Below are positions 55,547 to 64,000 of a DNA stretch of 64,000 nucleotides, in pieces. Below the pieces are notes generated by a model, which saw only the letters and a program-made list of their open reading frames with translations, was not told the DNA's origin and did no database searches. The first letter of the stretch is position 1. The number at the start of each line of letters is the position of its first letter. The DNA is from Algoriphagus aquaeductus (GTDB taxonomy: Bacteria > Bacteroidota > Bacteroidia > Cytophagales > Cyclobacteriaceae): NCBI RefSeq assembly GCF_003253485.1, contig NZ_QKTX01000003.1, positions 248,001-312,000 of the forward strand. The letters are read 5' to 3'. The position numbers and the translations under genes were made by a program.

Positions 55547-55586
55547 TATTTTTGGAATCAAACCGAAACAAGAAGTTTCGGTTTGA
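55547..55586 (+). promoter_or_regulatory. Possible promoter followed by a strong leader hairpin
   Basis: TATTTTTG at 55547-55554 fits TAnnTTTG, though no good -33 element is found. Four bases later a perfect 12-base stem (tcaaaccgaaac with gtttcggtttga, loop aagaa, 55558-55586) would form at the very 5' end of the message, about 43 bases before the ATG at 55629. No T tract follows, so it is not a usual terminator. Confidence 0.4.
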
Positions 55587-55628
55587 AAAAGGTCTCATAG
55601 TTTTTCATTGATTTTAAACTTGTGTTTT

Positions 55629-57005
55629 ATGAAAAGTAGAATTACTCTAGTCTTCGCGTTGCTTTTTTGTGCTTTTGGTTTGGAGCTTCATGCACAGAGC
55701 CGATTGAAAATGGAGCTTTATGGTGGTCCTCAATTGATGTATCAGCGTTCTGCAGATCAGGTTCGAAATCCCCCCAATTATCATTTAGGGATTAATTGGC
55801 TGTATGGAGTTAAGGAAGATTTTCAAGTAGTACTCCAGGCCGAATCTACTCGGGCGAACTTCAATTACGATTGGTATCCAACCTTCCCCAGTACCAATCC
55901 GTCTTATAAGGCTTTTTACTATGATTCCTTCGGGAACTTCCGGCTTGGGTTGAGGAAATCTTGGGAAAAAGGATCCAAGGCCTTTTTTATTCAGCCTAAC
56001 GTGGGGATAACTGTCAATAATTTCTTTGATTTTTCGGTTGCCGACTCGACTTCCTTTTTTATGGCTTCCAAAGAGTCCAGGATTGTGGGGAATCTGGGAG
56101 TGGAAGCAGGAGTCAAATTCTACACCGGGAGGAGAAATTACATTACTCTCGGTATAAGGCATCAATCCGGCCTGAATTCTTTGAATCCCGCAGAAGTTTC
56201 CTGGGGAATTCCGCAACAAAGCAGGATTTTGGTAGAGCGTTCAGGTACATATACAGGCTTGTTTGTCGGCTATGGGATTGATTTCAAAGGGAGGACAAGG
56301 GAGGAAAGGGCTGATGCTAAACTTGAAAAGCTAGATCAGAAGACAGTGCGGAGGGAGAGGGCTTGGGGAGATGGAATGTACCTTTCGATTGCCGGTGCAC
56401 TCCGCTTCAGGCCAAAGTCTGAGCGAGTTCCTAACTTGGAGTTTTCGCATATTTCAGGAGCTTATCAATACGGAATCGGCTATACTATGGGTCATTTCAG
56501 TCTAGAAAGTGGATACGGGCGAATGGTGGCCTTCAATCACATTCGGATTCCAGAAGCGGTAGTTCAGACTCAGCGTGGCTATACCGTGGAGGCAATTCCG
56601 CTTCGCTTGCGATATCATAGAAATTTAGGTGACAAAAACAGACTTAGAGTAGGCGCTTCTTTTGCTGCAAATTACACCCTTGCTACCCGAGGATTGACCA
56701 ATATCGGGCAAGGGGGAGGAAATGGGAATGGATTTACTGTCTATCAGATTAATAGTACTCCATTGGAGCAGACTTCCAAGGGAAAGGTATTTTTTAATGC
56801 AGGACTATTTGGGGAGATTCCTGTCTTTAATTCAGGCAAGGTTACCTTTAATTTTAGTAGAAATTTTGGAAGTCCAGCTGTAGGCAGAGAAAATATCAGT
56901 GGAATGATCTTTGGAAGTCCGGTTAATCAAGAGCTCACGGGGACTTTGGATGGCTGGATAATGGAGGTAGGGTACAAAATACCGATTGGACGATTTTTCA
57001 GGTAA
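55629..57005 (+). CDS. Outer-membrane beta-barrel protein of unknown function
   Basis: The 458-residue protein starts at the ATG at 55629, with a signal peptide (about 1-22, ending LHAQS). The rest alternates strands and polar turns (LKMELYGGPQLMYQRS; VQTQRGYTVEAIPLRLRYH) and ends with a barrel strand and terminal aromatic residue (IPIGRFFR). A positively charged helix (REERADAKLEKLDQK) divides it near 225-245, perhaps linking two small barrels. It stands alone between terminators. I do not recognise the family. Confidence 0.8.
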   Translation: MKSRITLVFALLFCAFGLELHAQSRLKMELYGGPQLMYQRSADQVRNPPNYHLGINWLYGVKEDFQVVLQAESTRANFNYDWYPTFPSTNPSYKAFYYDSFGNFRLGLRKSWEKGSKAFFIQPNVGITVNNFFDFSVADSTSFFMASKESRIVGNLGVEAGVKFYTGRRNYITLGIRHQSGLNSLNPAEVSWGIPQQSRILVERSGTYTGLFVGYGIDFKGRTREERADAKLEKLDQKTVRRERAWGDGMYLSIAGALRFRPKSERVPNLEFSHISGAYQYGIGYTMGHFSLESGYGRMVAFNHIRIPEAVVQTQRGYTVEAIPLRLRYHRNLGDKNRLRVGASFAANYTLATRGLTNIGQGGGNGNGFTVYQINSTPLEQTSKGKVFFNAGLFGEIPVFNSGKVTFNFSRNFGSPAVGRENISGMIFGSPVNQELTGTLDGWIMEVGYKIPIGRFFR

Positions 57006-57026
57006 ATTTCCTATTGGAGGAAAAAC

Positions 57027-57060
57027 AAACACCTCGATTTCATTCGAAATCGAGGTGTTT
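57027..57060. terminator. Bidirectional terminator between the barrel and tonB-like genes
   Basis: A perfect 14-base stem (aaacacctcgattt with aaatcgaggtgttt) with a six-base loop lies between two converging genes, 22 bases after the barrel gene's stop. Short T or A runs flank both sides. Confidence 0.85.
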
Positions 57061-57085
57061 TAAATAGGAAACAATTAGCGCTGAA

Positions 57086-57750
57086 TTACTGAAGTTTAAA
57101 TCGGATCGGCATGGTCATTCGAGATCGCACAGGTCTGCCTCCATTTTTGCCGGGGTGCCACTTAGGAGAGTTTTCGATAACCGTAACTGCCGCCTGGTCT
57201 AGTCCTGGGCTTGCAGATCTAATTACCTCAATATCCTGAATGGATCCATCGATGTTGATGACAAACCGGAGGATTACCGTTCCTTCGATTCCCATCCGCT
57301 GCTCTTGCTTGGGGTATTTGAGGTGGGTTTTGAGATAGGTATACCAAGCTTCCATTCCTCCCACGAATGAGGCCATGACTTCTGTAAAATCGACAATTTC
57401 AGGGGCTGTTTCGATCACAGGAAGATCATCCAATATTACAGGAGGAATGGCTTGATCATTTGGGAGATCAATGTCAATAAGCGGGAAATTTTGCGGGTCA
57501 AGCTTCACCTCATTATCAATGACTTTGATCTGGGGAGGAACGACAGGAGGAGGTGGGGGTAGGGTAATGGTGATGGGTGGCACAAAATCATCTTCCCAAG
57601 CACTCATATCTCGATCCAAAGGGGTTTATCTTCATAGGCTTTCCATTCGAAAGCTGCCAAAACTGCGCTGATTGAGATCATCAATCCAAAATTGGTCAAG
57701 GTCCCTCTCCATCTTAGAAGATCCTTGTGAGGATGTTTTTTGTTTTCCAT
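57086..57750 (-). pseudogene. TonB-like energy transducer, frameshifted
   Basis: Read from the ATG at 57750, the protein begins MENKKHPHKDLLRWRGTL, has the membrane helix (LTNFGLMISISAVLAAFEWK) and stops after 48 codons at a TGA near 57607. The continuation, in the -1 frame from about 57619, gives the proline-rich linker (TLPPPPPVVPP) and a full TonB C-terminal domain (RMGIEGTVILRFVINIDG ... RMTMPIRFKLQ). Both halves align with the intact paralogue at 57885-58565. The break falls in the run aaaccccttt (57618-57627, reverse strand), so one base is missing there. Either a true pseudogene or a homopolymer sequencing error; I saw no canonical slippery heptamer. Confidence 0.8.
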
Positions 57751-57850
57751 GGCTGTGAAGTTTCAGTGTATAGGAATTTAATCTTGTTTATCCTGACAAC
57801 CTACTGGAGTAACAAATTTTAACTAAACAAAAAGGCGATTTCGATGAGAC

Positions 57851-57879
57851 AAAAAAAAGACCCGAATGAATCGGGTCTT
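57851..57879 (-). terminator. Rho-independent terminator of the intact tonB-like gene
   Basis: On the minus strand a nine-base stem aagacccga/tcgggtctt with a five-base loop runs into eight T residues (57858-57851). It lies just after the stop of the gene at 57885. Confidence 0.88.
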
Positions 57880-57884
57880 ATGTT

Positions 57885-58565
57885 TTAGCTTAGTTTGAAT
57901 CGAATCGGAAGTCTCATTCGAGTACGTACTGCACGTCCTCTTTGCTTTCCTGGCTCCCATTTCGGTGCGTTTTGTACGACTTTTACCGCTTCTTCATCGC
58001 AACCGCCTCCGATACCTCTCAAAACTTCTACGTCTTGAATGGAACCGTCAGTGTTGATTACGAATACCACGATAACAGTACCTTCTATGCCCATTCTTCT
58101 TGCTTGAGTAGGGTATTTCAAGTTTTTGGAAAGATATTCATTCCAACCTGACATACCACCAGGAGGATTAGGCTGTGTTTCTACAACGTCAAAGATTTCG
58201 TCTGCTTTTTCTTCCACTGGAGCTTCAGCAATCACTACTTCTTTGATTACGGTAGTTTCTTTTACATCCACATCGAAGTTTACTTCAATCTTCTCTTCAA
58301 TCTTCACCTCATCAGGAATCTCCTCGATGATAGGCTGCTCCATTGGTGGAGGCGGCGGCGGTGGAGGTGGCTGTTCTGTGATAGGCACATCGAGCAGTTC
58401 TTCGAAATTGTCATTTACGGCACCCAGATCTTTCAGACCGCTGTCGTCATAAGACTTGTATTCGAAGGCAGCAAGTGTGAGACCTACAGCAACTGCTAGT
58501 CCAAGGTTGGTGAACATTCCCACCTTTTTGGTCAAGTCAGCACTTGGAGTCTTTTTTGCTTCCAT
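57885..58565 (-). CDS. TonB-family energy transducer
   Basis: The 226-residue inner-membrane protein couples the proton gradient to outer-membrane transporters. It has a short cytoplasmic start, one helix (about 19-36, FTNLGLAVAVGLTLAAFE), a proline run near 66-74 and an acidic valine-rich periplasmic spacer. The TonB C-terminal domain occupies about 135-226 (RRMGIEGTVIVVFVINTDGSIQDVEVLRG). No ExbB/ExbD genes are in the window. It is followed by a frameshifted paralogue, indicating tandem duplication. Its promoter lies just downstream of vanZ. Confidence 0.93.
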   Translation of the reverse strand: MEAKKTPSADLTKKVGMFTNLGLAVAVGLTLAAFEYKSYDDSGLKDLGAVNDNFEELLDVPITEQPPPPPPPPPMEQPIIEEIPDEVKIEEKIEVNFDVDVKETTVIKEVVIAEAPVEEKADEIFDVVETQPNPPGGMSGWNEYLSKNLKYPTQARRMGIEGTVIVVFVINTDGSIQDVEVLRGIGGGCDEEAVKVVQNAPKWEPGKQRGRAVRTRMRLPIRFKLS

Positions 58566-58609
58566 GGCGAATTTGGTTTATACAGGTTAATCTTTTCTGA
58601 TTTTAATAA

Positions 58610-58641
58610 CAAGTGTAAGAATTATTGAAGATTAATCCAAA
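58610..58641 (-). promoter_or_regulatory. Promoter of the intact tonB-like gene
   Basis: On the minus strand TTTG (58641-58638), a 20-base spacer and TACACTTG (58617-58610) fit the Bacteroidota consensus with one mismatch. The -33 element overlaps the end of the VanZ gene. The transcript would start near 58603, about 40 bases before the ATG. Confidence 0.45.
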
Positions 58642-59003
58642 ATGAATTTAATGGTCGGCCATTTTAAATATCCTAATAATCCTAAAATCCCCCCGATCAT
58701 GTTGACGGTCATATCCATCCAATCAAAGGATCTGAAGGGGATATAATATTGGGCGGTCTCAAAAACAGCACCAATCAAAATTCCAAAGAGGAGGAAGTTG
58801 ATCCAAACTCGTTTGTTCAGTCTTCCCTTATTTGATTTTTCTACTCCAATTCCACACCATAAATAAGCTTGGATAAAGAAGCAGACCAGATGAATCAGCT
58901 TGTCTTGGAGGTCAAACAGGTCGACTTCCGGAAAGCTTGTGCCAGGACTGAGCATGGCAAAAGCCAAAAGAATCAACCAAGCTATCGCAAGACCTACTCT
59001 CAA
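58632..59003 (-). CDS. VanZ-like membrane protein
   Basis: The 123-residue protein has four helices and the VanZ pattern: LSPG near the start, DKLIHLVCFFIQAYLW, FETAQYYIPFRSFDWMDMTVNMIGG. VanZ homologues are linked to low-level teicoplanin resistance in Gram-positives; in Bacteroidota the role is unknown. The start is a TTG at 59003, with no suitable ATG upstream. It lies 12 bases after gcvH and is probably co-transcribed. Confidence 0.85.
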   Translation of the reverse strand: MRVGLAIAWLILLAFAMLSPGTSFPEVDLFDLQDKLIHLVCFFIQAYLWCGIGVEKSNKGRLNKRVWINFLLFGILIGAVFETAQYYIPFRSFDWMDMTVNMIGGILGLLGYLKWPTIKFILD

Positions 59004-59015
59004 AGAAGGGCGGGC

Positions 59016-59393
59016 TTATTCTCCGATCAGGGCCTTGTAGGATTCTACATCCAAAAGGTCTGCCGGAAGATCACCTGTGATTTTTACTTTTACCATCCAA
59101 CCACTTTCGTAAGGGGATTCATTGACCATTTCAGGGGAAGATTCCAATTCGCTGTTGAACTCAATAATTTCACCTGTGAGCGGCATGAAAAGGTCAGATA
59201 CAGTTTTTACGGCTTCCACAGTACCGAAGACTTCACCTGCTTCGATGGTTTCTCCTACTGTTTCTACTTCGACGTAGACGATGTCTCCCAGTTCCTTTTG
59301 GGCAAAGTCAGTGATTCCGACTGTGGCAACATCTCCTTCAATTTTGACCCACTCGTGGTCTTTGGTGTACTTTAGATCTTGTGGAAAGTTCAT
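59016..59393 (-). CDS. gcvH: Glycine cleavage system H protein
   Basis: The 125-residue lipoyl carrier moves the aminomethyl group between the P, T and L proteins of glycine cleavage. Lipoylated lysine is K63 in [29 protein letters not shown] and [15 protein letters not shown] blocks are normal. The P, T and L genes are elsewhere. A promoter lies in the 53-base gap after sprA. Confidence 0.97.
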   Translation of the reverse strand: MNFPQDLKYTKDHEWVKIEGDVATVGITDFAQKELGDIVYVEVETVGETIEAGEVFGTVEAVKTVSDLFMPLTGEIIEFNSELESSPEMVNESPYESGWMVKVKITGDLPADLLDVESYKALIGE

Positions 59394-59414
59394 ATGCTAA
59401 TTTTTTCAGTGTGC

Positions 59415-59445
59415 CAAAATTAAAAGGAATCCCATGAGATTGAAA
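59415..59445 (-). promoter_or_regulatory. Promoter of gcvH
   Basis: On the minus strand TAATTTTG (59422-59415) matches TAnnTTTG exactly, with a weak TTTC-type -33 element 19 bases upstream (about 59445-59442), just past the sprA stop. The message would begin near 59408. Confidence 0.45.
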
Positions 59446-59446
59446 T

Positions 59447-62400
59447 CTATTGGGATAAATTAAATCGAAGCTGTCCCCCGAAGGCAGTGGTGGCACGTCG
59501 ATAGGCAGTCGTCACCTTTGGATCATTGATGGTGCGCTCGAAATAAAAAGTCAGATTGAGGTTTTGATTGACTACATAGCTGATCGTTGGACGAAGCTGA
59601 ATATTCAGGTTGCCATTGGTAACGGTAGCCTTTTCCTCGATTTTTCGCTGCACTTGTTGGGTGTCGACTATTTTGGTGTCAAGCCTCATTTGAAGGTCAT
59701 TCTTTAAGATTTTTTGAGCGCCATCGATCCGGAAGGGTACCTTCATTCCTGCCTTGGTGTAGGAAAGTGTCAACCCGAAATCGTTGCTCCGTTGTTCGGT
59801 CACCTGTGAATTGGAAAAGTTAAGTCCCAAGTTGCGTTCCCGATTATAATTGACCGCAATATTCATTCGCTGTTTGGTCAAAACATCTACCCCAATAAAC
59901 GGCGCGAAGCGCTCTGAGAGTACCACTTGATTTAAAACAAAGATCGGGATGAATTGCCCCTCCAAGTTTACCAAATCAGGTCTTCTCGATTGTTGAAGGG
60001 TGTTGAAGAGTTCGAGACCCTGCTGGTATTGCAGCGAATTGGAAAAGTTGCTGACATCATACGTAGAGGAGTAGGCATGGGTGATGTTAATACTGCTAAA
60101 TATGTCACTTAGGCCTTTTAGTCTTGATAATCCGCGGTAGTCCAGCCTCCAGTTAGGAAGGGGAGTTTTTGGGAAGGGATTAAGGCTGGAGGTGTTGGGA
60201 TCTTTACCCAAGTAGGCAGCAAGGAAAGAAGGAATGAGTACGTCTTGTCCATTGATTCCAAATTCTCCGTTTCCTCCGGCTTCACGATCCAGTCGCTGCT
60301 TGATGATGGCGCGGTTGTTTTCAAAATCGGTGAACAATTCTGAAGTATTCAATGCCCCCTCTCGTGCAAATGTGGTTCCGATCATCATCGTGGTGATGCT
60401 GTAGGACCCCATTCGATTGGGGCTAAGTGCCATGTAGTTGCCCGGCGAATCCATTGAGTTTCGGAAGATTTCGGAATAATCTCCTGTTTCCCTTTTCCTC
60501 GCTTCCAGAGTGACTCTGAAGTCCCGAATAGGCTCGGCCAATCCTGTAAACCTCAAGTTCATGGCTCTGTTTTGTTGGAAATTCTGAGTGAGTTCGGGAC
60601 TCGGTGCCATATTTCCATTTTCGGCCAGGTTAAACCTTAGGTTTGGATTTTGACTGCCGAAGACAAAAGCCCACCCGGGATTACTCCATGCCCGGTCCAT
60701 ACCCAGGAGCCCCGTGTTAGGCATGTAGCCAGGCAAGAATGTGCCTTCGACTACGCCGTAGTTGAATGTGACTTCTTTCAGCATCATCAGGAATTTGAGC
60801 AATCCATTGCTGAAAGGTGTGCCTATGGTATCTGTCGCATTCGTTGAAGGTCTTCCCGGAATCGAAGGCCTTTTGGGTGCGTTTAGGGCCGCTAATTTTT
60901 TATTCTTATTGTAGAGTTTGACCAGATCCAGTTTTCCGGTGAGGTTTTGGTCACGGGTGTTTTGGATGACATTTCCCAACGAATCTTTTTGGCCAATAGC
61001 TCCGGTTTGCCAGGTGAAGTTGGTCAAATACCGGTAATCAGCTTGGATCCAATCTGTAAGTGGGATTTTGCTTAAAGGAAGTGAGTAATTGACCGTGACG
61101 GTGTGATTGTAATTGGTTGTTCGACCGAATCTCCAAAAGTTTGCTTTTACGGAGTCGATTTTGGCTTGGGTATCCAGATCTCCCTCAGGCTCATCTACCA
61201 CTGAAAATGCCCGGGATTCAAAATCTACACGGAGGCTATTGGAAAGATCCCAGTTCACGACAAATGAGCGGTTCATAAAAAAGGACTTCTGGAAAAGCGG
61301 ATCTACTCCTGAGGTGCCCAACTGATCGTTTCGGTACTGTGACCGGGTAAATCTCCGATCCACATCCATCCTTGCCAAAAACAGGGTTGGAGCCAAGTTC
61401 AAATTAAAATCCTTAATCAGCTTTAAGTAGGGACTGTTCATCCCCTCCTTTTTCTGAAGAGGAGAGATTCTCAGTTCTTTGGGTTGAAAGCTGTAAGTTA
61501 TATTCCCCCGGTTGGTTTTGAAGTTATAATTCTCCAATTGGGCATTAGACTGTGTCACATTACCCACCGCATATGAAAAGGCAAGATTGGAGAGGTCATA
61601 GGGTCTGCTTGGAGATTCCGGATTCTTCTTGAGTTTTCGGACATTGTTGAAACTGATGTTTCTTCTATTAAGCTGGTCGAGGGCAATATCCCGGTAGGCG
61701 TCTTTTTCCGAATTGGTTTCAAATTTTCCCAAAGCCACCTCAAAGGGCACATCCGGATTGAGTGGGTCATATTCCGGACGGGTGGTGGCATTTTCTACCG
61801 AAAAATACATGGGGATGCTTACTCCAAGAGCCTCAGGCAGGAGCTTGTCCACTTCCACATTGGTAGAGATGTCATATTGGGTGGTGGCCTGTCGGGTTCG
61901 TTGGGAAAGCTTGGTTTCCAATCCTCCAAAGCCGATAGAGTTGTGTCTGATGGAAGCAGAAACCACTGCGATGTCCGCGATTTTGGTGTTCAAAAATGCA
62001 TTCGCAGCCCAACCGTTATTTTTGGTAAATCCGGTGACCCTGAGTTCGTTGGCCCAAATACATATATTTTTGGAAGAGCCGATGCTTCCTCCCGGATTTC
62101 TCACACCGATCATCATCCCCTGCACCATACTGAGTTCAGGACGACCCACCACGGTTACTTTATATTGCCTGATGTTTTTGGAGAATGGCAAGGTAAGCGG
62201 GGATTGGGTATTGTCCCGGTCTACTTTTACGCCTACAATTTCCTGAATGGCAATATCAATTTCATTTTCTTCCGGCCACACAATCCGAGGATCATTGCTT
62301 CCCAAAGAGGAAATTTTCAGGGGAACTTCTATTTCATAATAATTGTCGGTGTAGTCAGTGCCCAATCTCAAAAATGCGGTGACTTCTCCATCTTGTGCGT

Positions 62401-64000
62401 CTTCACTATTGGCATGGAAAAACATTTTGATTCGCTCATACTGAACCAAATCAATGGTGAGGTTTTTGAATACAGCCCGAGCATCCCGAGGGGCTAAGTC
62501 TTCCACACAGATTCGTAGGGATTGCTCATTCAGCCTTCGCTCCACCGTAGATGTATTGTCCCTGTCCCTTCTGATCCCCGGAGGAAGTACATACGGACTT
62601 GATTTGTCACTTCCCTGTGCATTTTGCTCGATGTTGACCACATCAACGGTCACATTGGAATTGTCAGGTTCGGGGATCTCAAAGAACCCGCGTTCAAATA
62701 GGGATTCTTGAAAAACACGCCATTGGCTTCCGACCATTCGAAATTCAGCCATTCTCAACACGACCGGCTGCTGGAAATCCGTCAAGTAGGTACGAATCCA
62801 ACGGATGGATTTGAATCCGGTGATATCTCCCTGCACCCGGTCAGGCTGTCTGACGGGAATCCGGAAGAGGTACCAGTTGACTTGCTCGCCTCCTTCGGTA
62901 TGAGTGACTTGGTCTACGATGTAATTTTCTCCGACATTCAATTGGCCCGGTCTGAGATCGATTTCATACTCGTAATAATTTTCAAGCTCGTTGATGGTAT
63001 TATCCGCATTGAGGTCTTCATTGTCGGGATTGTTTGTACCCGAGGGAGTGTAGGGCAGGCTTGGATCTGCAGAGACCGGAGTGTTTCCTTCGGTACCATT
63101 GAATTTTTTGTACCGTTCGAGGATTTTGACATCATTCTGATCGAATCTGGAATCCAGGTAATATTGGAACGCATCAGCAGATACGTCTTGCTCTATGGCA
63201 TTTCGGACTGCCGGAGATACATTCAGGCGGTCCAGAAATCTACTTCTAAAGTAGTTGACTTCATCCTCATTTTTCAAACCGTCCAACCCCACATCCTGGT
63301 TGACCCGTGAAGCTGGAGAATTGTCAAAGGCAGGAATTAAAAATTGTTGTCTGGTGATTCTTCCCCATTCGTTTTGATTGGTGCTGGCAGGATCTCCGTC
63401 TGCTGGAAGTCCATTTTCGAAGGAGTGGCTTCCATCCCGCATGACATCTTCCGAGATGTCACCGAGATTGAGAAACAGTTTTCCGCCTGTGGTATTGTTT
63501 TGATTGAATATCCCATCCAAGACCCGTCCGTTTTCTCCGGGAAGGAAAGGATCCATCATCCAGAATTCGATGTATTCGATATTGGTCCGGTCAAAGTCCA
63601 CTTCAGTGGTTATTGCACGGGTCACTCCACCATAGTTGAGTCTTGGGTTGGGCAATAGCCCATCCTGATTCAGATTTGGATTGTAGTTGTACATCCCTCT
63701 TTCTTGAGGGAAGAAAGCCATCTCGAATAGGGGTTGAGGGACTACAATGACGTCCCGATCCTGATTTTTGAAGATTTCCTGTGGTATTACCCTTCGGACA
63801 TAGTGGTTCCTTCGGTCCTGCGAATTGATATTGGTGGGTACTCCCGGACCACCTTCCCGGTAAAAAATATTATCAATGTTATACCAAGCGAGTCTGGCTC
63901 GACGATAGGCATTTCCCAGATTGTCCTCAGTTTGATTACTCAGGTCAAATCGGTTATCCGGAGTTTTTGGAGTGGAGGCCAGTTTCCAGGTTTGATTGGC
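59447..64000 (-). CDS. sprA: Type IX secretion translocon SprA (Sov), N-terminus outside window
   Basis: The minus-strand frame is open from the right edge to the stop at 59447, 1517 residues. An internal methionine at 63721 is not the start: the 93 codons before it are open and family-like (ANQTWKLASTPKTPDNRFD). SprA forms the 36-stranded outer-membrane channel of the T9SS and is usually about 2300-2500 residues, so roughly 800-950 lie beyond the edge. Seen: FWMMDPFLPG, the ISEDVMRDGSHSFENGLP region, the RWIRTYLTDF segment, and C-terminal barrel strands ending in LRFNLSQ. PorV, its partner, is encoded 14 kb away. Confidence 0.95.
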   Translation of the reverse strand, partial: ANQTWKLASTPKTPDNRFDLSNQTEDNLGNAYRRARLAWYNIDNIFYREGGPGVPTNINSQDRRNHYVRRVIPQEIFKNQDRDVIVVPQPLFEMAFFPQERGMYNYNPNLNQDGLLPNPRLNYGGVTRAITTEVDFDRTNIEYIEFWMMDPFLPGENGRVLDGIFNQNNTTGGKLFLNLGDISEDVMRDGSHSFENGLPADGDPASTNQNEWGRITRQQFLIPAFDNSPASRVNQDVGLDGLKNEDEVNYFRSRFLDRLNVSPAVRNAIEQDVSADAFQYYLDSRFDQNDVKILERYKKFNGTEGNTPVSADPSLPYTPSGTNNPDNEDLNADNTINELENYYEYEIDLRPGQLNVGENYIVDQVTHTEGGEQVNWYLFRIPVRQPDRVQGDITGFKSIRWIRTYLTDFQQPVVLRMAEFRMVGSQWRVFQESLFERGFFEIPEPDNSNVTVDVVNIEQNAQGSDKSSPYVLPPGIRRDRDNTSTVERRLNEQSLRICVEDLAPRDARAVFKNLTIDLVQYERIKMFFHANSEDAQDGEVTAFLRLGTDYTDNYYEIEVPLKISSLGSNDPRIVWPEENEIDIAIQEIVGVKVDRDNTQSPLTLPFSKNIRQYKVTVVGRPELSMVQGMMIGVRNPGGSIGSSKNICIWANELRVTGFTKNNGWAANAFLNTKIADIAVVSASIRHNSIGFGGLETKLSQRTRQATTQYDISTNVEVDKLLPEALGVSIPMYFSVENATTRPEYDPLNPDVPFEVALGKFETNSEKDAYRDIALDQLNRRNISFNNVRKLKKNPESPSRPYDLSNLAFSYAVGNVTQSNAQLENYNFKTNRGNITYSFQPKELRISPLQKKEGMNSPYLKLIKDFNLNLAPTLFLARMDVDRRFTRSQYRNDQLGTSGVDPLFQKSFFMNRSFVVNWDLSNSLRVDFESRAFSVVDEPEGDLDTQAKIDSVKANFWRFGRTTNYNHTVTVNYSLPLSKIPLTDWIQADYRYLTNFTWQTGAIGQKDSLGNVIQNTRDQNLTGKLDLVKLYNKNKKLAALNAPKRPSIPGRPSTNATDTIGTPFSNGLLKFLMMLKEVTFNYGVVEGTFLPGYMPNTGLLGMDRAWSNPGWAFVFGSQNPNLRFNLAENGNMAPSPELTQNFQQNRAMNLRFTGLAEPIRDFRVTLEARKRETGDYSEIFRNSMDSPGNYMALSPNRMGSYSITTMMIGTTFAREGALNTSELFTDFENNRAIIKQRLDREAGGNGEFGINGQDVLIPSFLAAYLGKDPNTSSLNPFPKTPLPNWRLDYRGLSRLKGLSDIFSSINITHAYSSTYDVSNFSNSLQYQQGLELFNTLQQSRRPDLVNLEGQFIPIFVLNQVVLSERFAPFIGVDVLTKQRMNIAVNYNRERNLGLNFSNSQVTEQRSNDFGLTLSYTKAGMKVPFRIDGAQKILKNDLQMRLDTKIVDTQQVQRKIEEKATVTNGNLNIQLRPTISYVVNQNLNLTFYFERTINDPKVTTAYRRATTAFGGQLRFNLSQ

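Noticed and set aside
57600..57630. Programmed -1 frameshifting in the tonB-like gene
   Set aside because: The codons around aaa-ccc-ctt-tgg do not form an X-XXY-YYZ slippery heptamer and there is no clear downstream stem; mutation or sequencing error is simpler.
63629..63721. Methionine at 63721 as the start of sprA
   Set aside because: The frame continues open and family-like to the window edge, so this is an internal residue.

Overview
The window looks like chromosomal DNA from a Bacteroidota member, most likely a Cytophagales/Cyclobacteriaceae (Algoriphagus-like) marine or soil bacterium. The evidence is a set of type IX secretion system (T9SS) genes (sprA/sov, porU, porV), a DUF4494 gene, a ResB-ResC fusion for cytochrome c maturation, and several promoters of the Bacteroidota type (TTTG, about 20 bases, TAnnTTTG). 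The species assignment is inference. I see no tRNA, rRNA, CRISPR array, phage or intact insertion sequence.

Layout. 1-8.6 kb (minus strand) is a signalling block: a cut-off GAF-like protein, a single receiver protein, a TPR/GAF hybrid histidine kinase and a 1393-residue kinase with five repeated sensor modules. 9-10.6 kb has three small envelope genes. 10.8-17.5 kb is one minus-strand respiratory operon, nrfH-nrfA-porin-ccsBA, for ammonifying nitrite reduction plus the haem-attachment machine it needs. 17.5-18.1 kb is a gene-free stretch with small inverted repeats. 18.1-22.5 kb holds a GT39-type glycosyltransferase and an NtrB/NtrC-like sigma-54 two-component pair. 22.7-30.6 kb is mostly housekeeping: FKBP, lpxH, ftsH, rsfS, birA and ahcY. 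30.6-40.7 kb mixes lipid genes (dienoyl-CoA reductase-like SDR, membrane patatin, Mpo1-like protein), an NhaC antiporter, an RNase D-like exonuclease and a YigZ protein. 40.8-43.1 kb is a small surface-sugar cassette (FdtA-like cupin, acyltransferase, GT2).

43.1-50.1 kb is a minus-strand run of five overlapping genes: metallo-beta-lactamase-fold hydrolase, pssA, porU, porV and an M16-family protein without its zinc motif. Opposite it, 50.2-55.5 kb carries an FAD oxidoreductase, a 1100-residue propeller/beta-barrel protein and yicC. 55.6-64 kb holds an outer-membrane protein, a frameshifted tonB-like gene, an intact tonB-like gene, a VanZ protein, gcvH and the 3' two thirds of sprA, which runs off the right edge.

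How the genes fit together. SprA is the outer-membrane channel of the T9SS, PorV is its shuttle protein and PorU is the sortase that processes cargo, so the right half is rich in cell-surface export. NrfH passes quinol electrons to NrfA, and both need CcsBA to attach their haems. The points most worth a second look are a perfect 33-base palindrome read in frame inside a kinase ATPase domain, the frameshifted tonB paralogue, the translationally coupled porUV operon with a dead M16 protease, and several proteins that keep a family fold but have lost its catalytic residues.
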